Assembly (NCBI GenBank): GCA_028293725.1
Contig: JAQGOE010000090.1
Coordinates: forward strand, 1-18,881
Direction: 5' to 3'
DNA length: 18,881 nt
DNA from: Gammaproteobacteria bacterium
GTDB lineage: Bacteria; Pseudomonadota; Gammaproteobacteria; Steroidobacterales; Steroidobacteraceae
Below the pieces are notes generated by a model, which saw nothing but the letters and a program-made list of their open reading frames with translations, was not told where the DNA came from and did no database searches. The position numbers and the translations under genes are program-made. Of this stretch, positions 16,466 through 18,881 are shown piece by piece (the stretch's first letter is position 1; the number at the start of each line of letters is the position of its first letter).

Positions 16466-17557
16466 ATGGCGGTCTCGCTCGGGGAACTCGCGATTCGGTT
16501 CGGCTGCGAACTGCGCGGCGATCCCGACGTGCTCGTAGAGCACGTCGGGACGTTGACGGGCGCGGATGCGCACTCGCTCTCGTTTCTCGCCAACCCTCGC
16601 TACAAATCGCAGTTGGCGCAGACGCGGGCCGGTGCTGTCGTTCTGGATAAAGCGTCCGCATCGGATTGCCCCACGAACGCACTGATCTGCGCAAATCCCC
16701 ACGCCGCCTACGCTCGAATCGCCGCCGTGCTCCATCCCCCCTCGCACGGTCCCGCGGGGATCCACGCGACGGCGATTGTTGCCGACAGCGCGCGTGTTGA
16801 CCCGACAGCGCACGTGGGTCCGTTGTGTGTAGTCGGTGAGCGCGTCGTCATCGGTCCTCGGACTTTCGTCGGACCTCATTGCGTTCTGGAGGACGAGGTC
16901 ACGCTGGACGCGGACGTCTACCTCGCTGCCAGGATCACGCTCTGCCGCTCAGTGCAGATCGGCGCCCGCACCGTAGTACAGCCGGGCGCCGTCATAGGTG
17001 GCGACGGCTTTGGGTTCGCCTCCGAACAGCGCCGTTGGATAAAAGTGCCCCAGGTGGGCACTGTGCGTGTCGGCCCGGACGTTGAGATCGGCGCCAACAC
17101 CACGATCGACCGGGGCGCGGTCGAGGACACCGTCATCGAAGAGGGCGTGAAGCTCGACAACCTCATCATGATCGCCCATAACGTTCACGTCGGGGCGCAT
17201 ACGGCCATCGCCGCTTTGACCGGTATCTCGGGAAGCACGACGATAGGCAAGCGCTGCCAGATCGCGGGCGAGGTCGCCATTGGCGGCCATCTCACGATCT
17301 GCGACGACGTGGTGTTTCTGGGCACCACCATGGTGAGCCATTCGATTACAGAGCCCGGCGTATACTCCAGCGGTATACCGCTCGAGAAGGCCACCACCTG
17401 GCGCCGCATGGTCGCGCGCTTCAAGCGCATCGACCGGCTCGACGCCCGACTCAAAAAACTCGAAGGGGGGGCTGCGCCCGGCATGGGGGCTGCACCCGGC
17501 ACGGGCGCCGCAGGCGCTCCTCCGCACGATCACGATCAGGAAGAGGACGATGACTGA
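16466..17557 (+). CDS. lpxD: UDP-3-O-(3-hydroxyacyl)glucosamine N-acyltransferase
   Basis: LpxD adds the second 3-hydroxyacyl chain, at N2 of UDP-acyl-glucosamine, in lipid A synthesis. The 363-residue product has the uridine-binding N-domain with FLANP (F40 and N43), a left-handed beta-helix of hexapeptide repeats from about 103 to 290, the signature GGDGFGFA at 178-185, the catalytic H238 in [10 protein letters not shown], and [13 protein letters not shown] before the C-terminal helix. After residue 334 there is an unusual tail of about 30 residues: two near-identical hexapeptides GAAPGM and GAAPGT, then an acidic end [11 protein letters not shown]. coli LpxD is 341 residues. The ATG at 16466 fits the family but has no clear ribosome-binding site. 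The 3' end overlaps fabZ by eight bases and supplies its AGGAAGAGG. Confidence 0.96.
   Translation: MAVSLGELAIRFGCELRGDPDVLVEHVGTLTGADAHSLSFLANPRYKSQLAQTRAGAVVLDKASASDCPTNALICANPHAAYARIAAVLHPPSHGPAGIHATAIVADSARVDPTAHVGPLCVVGERVVIGPRTFVGPHCVLEDEVTLDADVYLAARITLCRSVQIGARTVVQPGAVIGGDGFGFASEQRRWIKVPQVGTVRVGPDVEIGANTTIDRGAVEDTVIEEGVKLDNLIMIAHNVHVGAHTAIAALTGISGSTTIGKRCQIAGEVAIGGHLTICDDVVFLGTTMVSHSITEPGVYSSGIPLEKATTWRRMVARFKRIDRLDARLKKLEGGAAPGMGAAPGTGAAGAPPHDHDQEEDDD
17468..17503 (+). repeat. Tandem 18-bp duplication in the lpxD tail
   Basis: Two adjacent 18-base units (17468-17485 and 17486-17503) differ at two positions and encode GAAPGM and GAAPGT in frame. A third, decayed copy (GAAGAP) follows. 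The unit length is a multiple of three, so copy-number change would leave the reading frame and the downstream fabZ overlap intact. Confidence 0.75.
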
Positions 17558-18005
17558 CCCGATCCGTTTCGATATCAATGAGATCCTGCGGTACCTGCCG
17601 CACCGCTATCCCTTTATGCTCGTGGATCGTGTCCTCGAATGCATCCCCGGGGAGTCGATCACGGCGCTCAAGAACGTGACCTACAACGAGCCGTTCTTCC
17701 CCGGGCACTTTCCGGGACGCCCTGTGATGCCCGGTGTCATGGTCATCGAAGCCCTGGCTCAGACCACCGGCATCCTCGCGTTCTCGAGCGCGAACGTCAT
17801 TCCCACGGATCAGACTCGCTTCTACTTCGTCGGCATCGACAAGGCCCGCTTCCGTAAGCCGGTCATCCCGGGCGATCAACTCGTTTTGAAGGCCACGGTA
17901 CAGCGCGCACTCAAGGGCATCTGGAAGTTCGAGACCGTGGCCCTCGTCGGCGATATTGAAGTCGCGCACGCGGAGATCATGGTGGCCCCGGAGACCGGCA
18001 AGTGA
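17550..18005 (+). CDS. fabZ: 3-hydroxyacyl-[acyl-carrier-protein] dehydratase FabZ
   Basis: FabZ dehydrates 3-hydroxyacyl-ACP in fatty acid elongation and so competes with LpxA and LpxD for the same 3-hydroxyacyl-ACP, which explains why these genes travel together. The 151-residue hot-dog-fold protein has [14 protein letters not shown] at 15-28 and the active-site helix [19 protein letters not shown] with catalytic H53 and E67. Length and motifs are those of E. coli FabZ. The start ATG lies inside lpxD, eight bases before the end of the lpxD stop, with AGGAAG six bases ahead. Its own stop overlaps the lpxA start as GTGA, so lpxD-fabZ-lpxA are probably translated in a coupled way. Confidence 0.97.
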   Translation: MTDPIRFDINEILRYLPHRYPFMLVDRVLECIPGESITALKNVTYNEPFFPGHFPGRPVMPGVMVIEALAQTTGILAFSSANVIPTDQTRFYFVGIDKARFRKPVIPGDQLVLKATVQRALKGIWKFETVALVGDIEVAHAEIMVAPETGK

Positions 18006-18772
18006 TCGACGCGCGGGCGATCATCTCGCCGAAGGCGCAACTCGCCGCGGATGTCACGGTAGGTCCATTCTCCATCATCGGCCCCGACGTCGAAATCGGC
18101 GCCGGCACGATTGTCGGCCCCCACGTCGTCATCAACGGCCCCACGGTCATCGGTGCCGATAATCATATTTTCCAGTTCGCCTCCATAGGCGACGCTCCGC
18201 AAGACAAGAAATACAAGGGCGAGCCGACCCGACTCGAGATTGGCGATCGCAATGTGTTTCGCGAGAACTGCACCGTGAATCGCGGTACGGTCCACGACAA
18301 GGGTGTCACCCGCGTCGGCGACGACAACCTCTTCATGGCTTACTCACATGTTGGTCATGACTGTCAGGTTGGGAGCAAGACGGTGTTCGCGAACTGCGCG
18401 GCGCTCGGTGGCCATGTTGAGATCGGCGACTGGGTGATCCTGGGCGGCCTCACCGCAGTCCATCAGTTCGTGAAGGTTGGCGCTCACGCCTTTCTCGCTG
18501 GAGGCGCTATCGTCCAGCGCGACGTCCCACCGTATGTCATGGTCGCCGGCAACCCCGCGCAACCCCACGCCGTGAATTCCGAAGGTCTCAAGCGCCGCGG
18601 CTTCACCGAAGAGCAGGTACGCAACGTCCGCGACGCCTACCGCATTCTCTATCGGTCCGAGCTGAAGCTCGCGGAGGCGTTGGAAAAGCTCAGCGCCCTC
18701 GGTGAAACCCAGCCCGAAGTCCGCGCGTTCGTCGATTTCATAGCAGCATCGACACGCAGTATCGTCCGATGA
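18002..18772 (+). CDS. lpxA: UDP-N-acetylglucosamine O-acyltransferase
   Basis: LpxA transfers a 3-hydroxyacyl chain from ACP to O3 of UDP-GlcNAc, the first step of lipid A synthesis. The 256-residue product (E. coli 262) is a left-handed beta-helix followed by a helical C-terminus. It has [24 protein letters not shown], the catalytic H119 in [10 protein letters not shown] (E. coli H125), [23 protein letters not shown] and EGLKRRGF. Gly167 lies where E. coli has Gly173, the acyl-length ruler residue, so a long hydroxyacyl chain is possible, though this is inference from one position. The start is GTG at 18002, overlapping the fabZ stop, with GGAG eight bases upstream. The stop overlaps an ATG at 18769. 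Confidence 0.97.
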   Translation: MIDARAIISPKAQLAADVTVGPFSIIGPDVEIGAGTIVGPHVVINGPTVIGADNHIFQFASIGDAPQDKKYKGEPTRLEIGDRNVFRENCTVNRGTVHDKGVTRVGDDNLFMAYSHVGHDCQVGSKTVFANCAALGGHVEIGDWVILGGLTAVHQFVKVGAHAFLAGGAIVQRDVPPYVMVAGNPAQPHAVNSEGLKRRGFTEEQVRNVRDAYRILYRSELKLAEALEKLSALGETQPEVRAFVDFIAASTRSIVR

Positions 18773-18881
18773 GCTCCGCGGCCACGCCGGTCGCGGCGGG
18801 CCTCGCAACGGTCGCCCCCGCTGGGGGTTCCCTCGCTGGCCCCCGCTGGGGGTTCCCTCGCTGGCCCCCGCTGGGGGTTCC
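18769..18881 (+). CDS. Open frame after lpxA, possibly the start of lpxB (partial)
   Basis: An ATG at 18769 overlaps the lpxA stop (ATGA), as in the other couplings of this operon, and its frame is open to the window edge (37 full codons). By gene order lpxB (lipid A disaccharide synthase) is expected here. The visible peptide, [20 protein letters not shown] and then a Gly/Pro/Trp/Arg-rich run, does not resemble the usual LpxB N-terminus, and it is largely encoded by the 25-bp repeat array, which cannot contain a stop in any frame. No ribosome-binding site is visible. It may be an LpxB with an odd leader, or lpxB may start beyond the repeats and this frame be meaningless. Confidence 0.3.
   Translation, partial: MSSAATPVAAGLATVAPAGGSLAGPRWGFPRWPPLGV
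18815..18881 (+). repeat. 25-bp tandem repeat array running off the right edge
   Basis: Two full copies (18815-18839, 18840-18864) and 17 bases of a third (18865-18881) are identical. Each unit is a short inverted repeat, CCCCCGCTGGGGG (five-pair stem, three-base loop), followed by the 12 bases TTCCCTCGCTGG. The unit has no A on the plus strand, so no stop codon can occur in any of the six frames. Because 25 is not a multiple of three, successive copies are read in successive frames. The window ends inside the array, so the copy number is unknown; the edge may be a contig break caused by the repeat. Confidence 0.95.

Noticed and set aside
18815..18881. CRISPR array
   Set aside because: The copies are contiguous with no spacers, the unit is 25 bases with no repeat-spacer alternation, and no cas gene is nearby.

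Overview
This window is a high-GC, tightly packed block of housekeeping genes. It is most likely from a gammaproteobacterium outside the enterics. The gene order is the one known from Pseudomonas and Xanthomonas relatives: dapD-dapC-glnD-map facing rpsB-tsf-pyrH-frr-uppS-cdsA-dxr-rseP-bamA-skp-lpxD-fabZ-lpxA. In E. coli dxr sits before uppS and there is no dapC beside glnD. The genus cannot be named from the sequence alone. No phage, insertion sequence, tRNA, rRNA or CRISPR array is visible, and every complete protein keeps the catalytic residues of its family.

Layout. Positions 1-5463, minus strand, hold one apparent operon read right to left: map (methionine aminopeptidase), glnD (PII uridylyltransferase), dapC and dapD (two consecutive steps of lysine/diaminopimelate synthesis; dapD runs off the left edge). 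Positions 5464-5715 form a divergent regulatory region with two overlapping promoters and a structured rpsB leader. From 5716 on, everything is on the plus strand. rpsB-tsf (ribosomal protein S2 and EF-Ts) are followed by an intrinsic terminator at 7705-7731. pyrH-frr-uppS-cdsA-dxr-rseP follow, mostly with overlapping stop and start codons. bamA-skp-lpxD-fabZ-lpxA come last and carry the outer-membrane and lipid A work.

How they work together. The plus-strand block joins translation (S2, EF-Ts, ribosome recycling factor), UMP phosphorylation, isoprenoid supply (Dxr), the undecaprenyl carrier (UppS), CDP-diacylglycerol (CdsA), envelope-stress proteolysis (RseP), outer-membrane protein assembly (BamA, Skp) and the first steps of lipid A synthesis (LpxA, LpxD), with FabZ competing for the same 3-hydroxyacyl-ACP pool. 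The minus-strand operon feeds diaminopimelate to peptidoglycan and links nitrogen status to the PII proteins.

I do not see an undescribed multi-gene system here. The parts that standard annotation does not explain are these: a tandem 25-bp repeat with no A on the plus strand at the right edge, inside or just before the expected lpxB; a roughly 90-residue charged C-terminal extension on S2 with an AT-hook-like motif; overlapping back-to-back map and rpsB promoters; a strong hairpin between rpsB and tsf; a five-codon open frame ending on the pyrH start; and a repeat-bearing acidic tail on LpxD that carries the fabZ ribosome-binding site.
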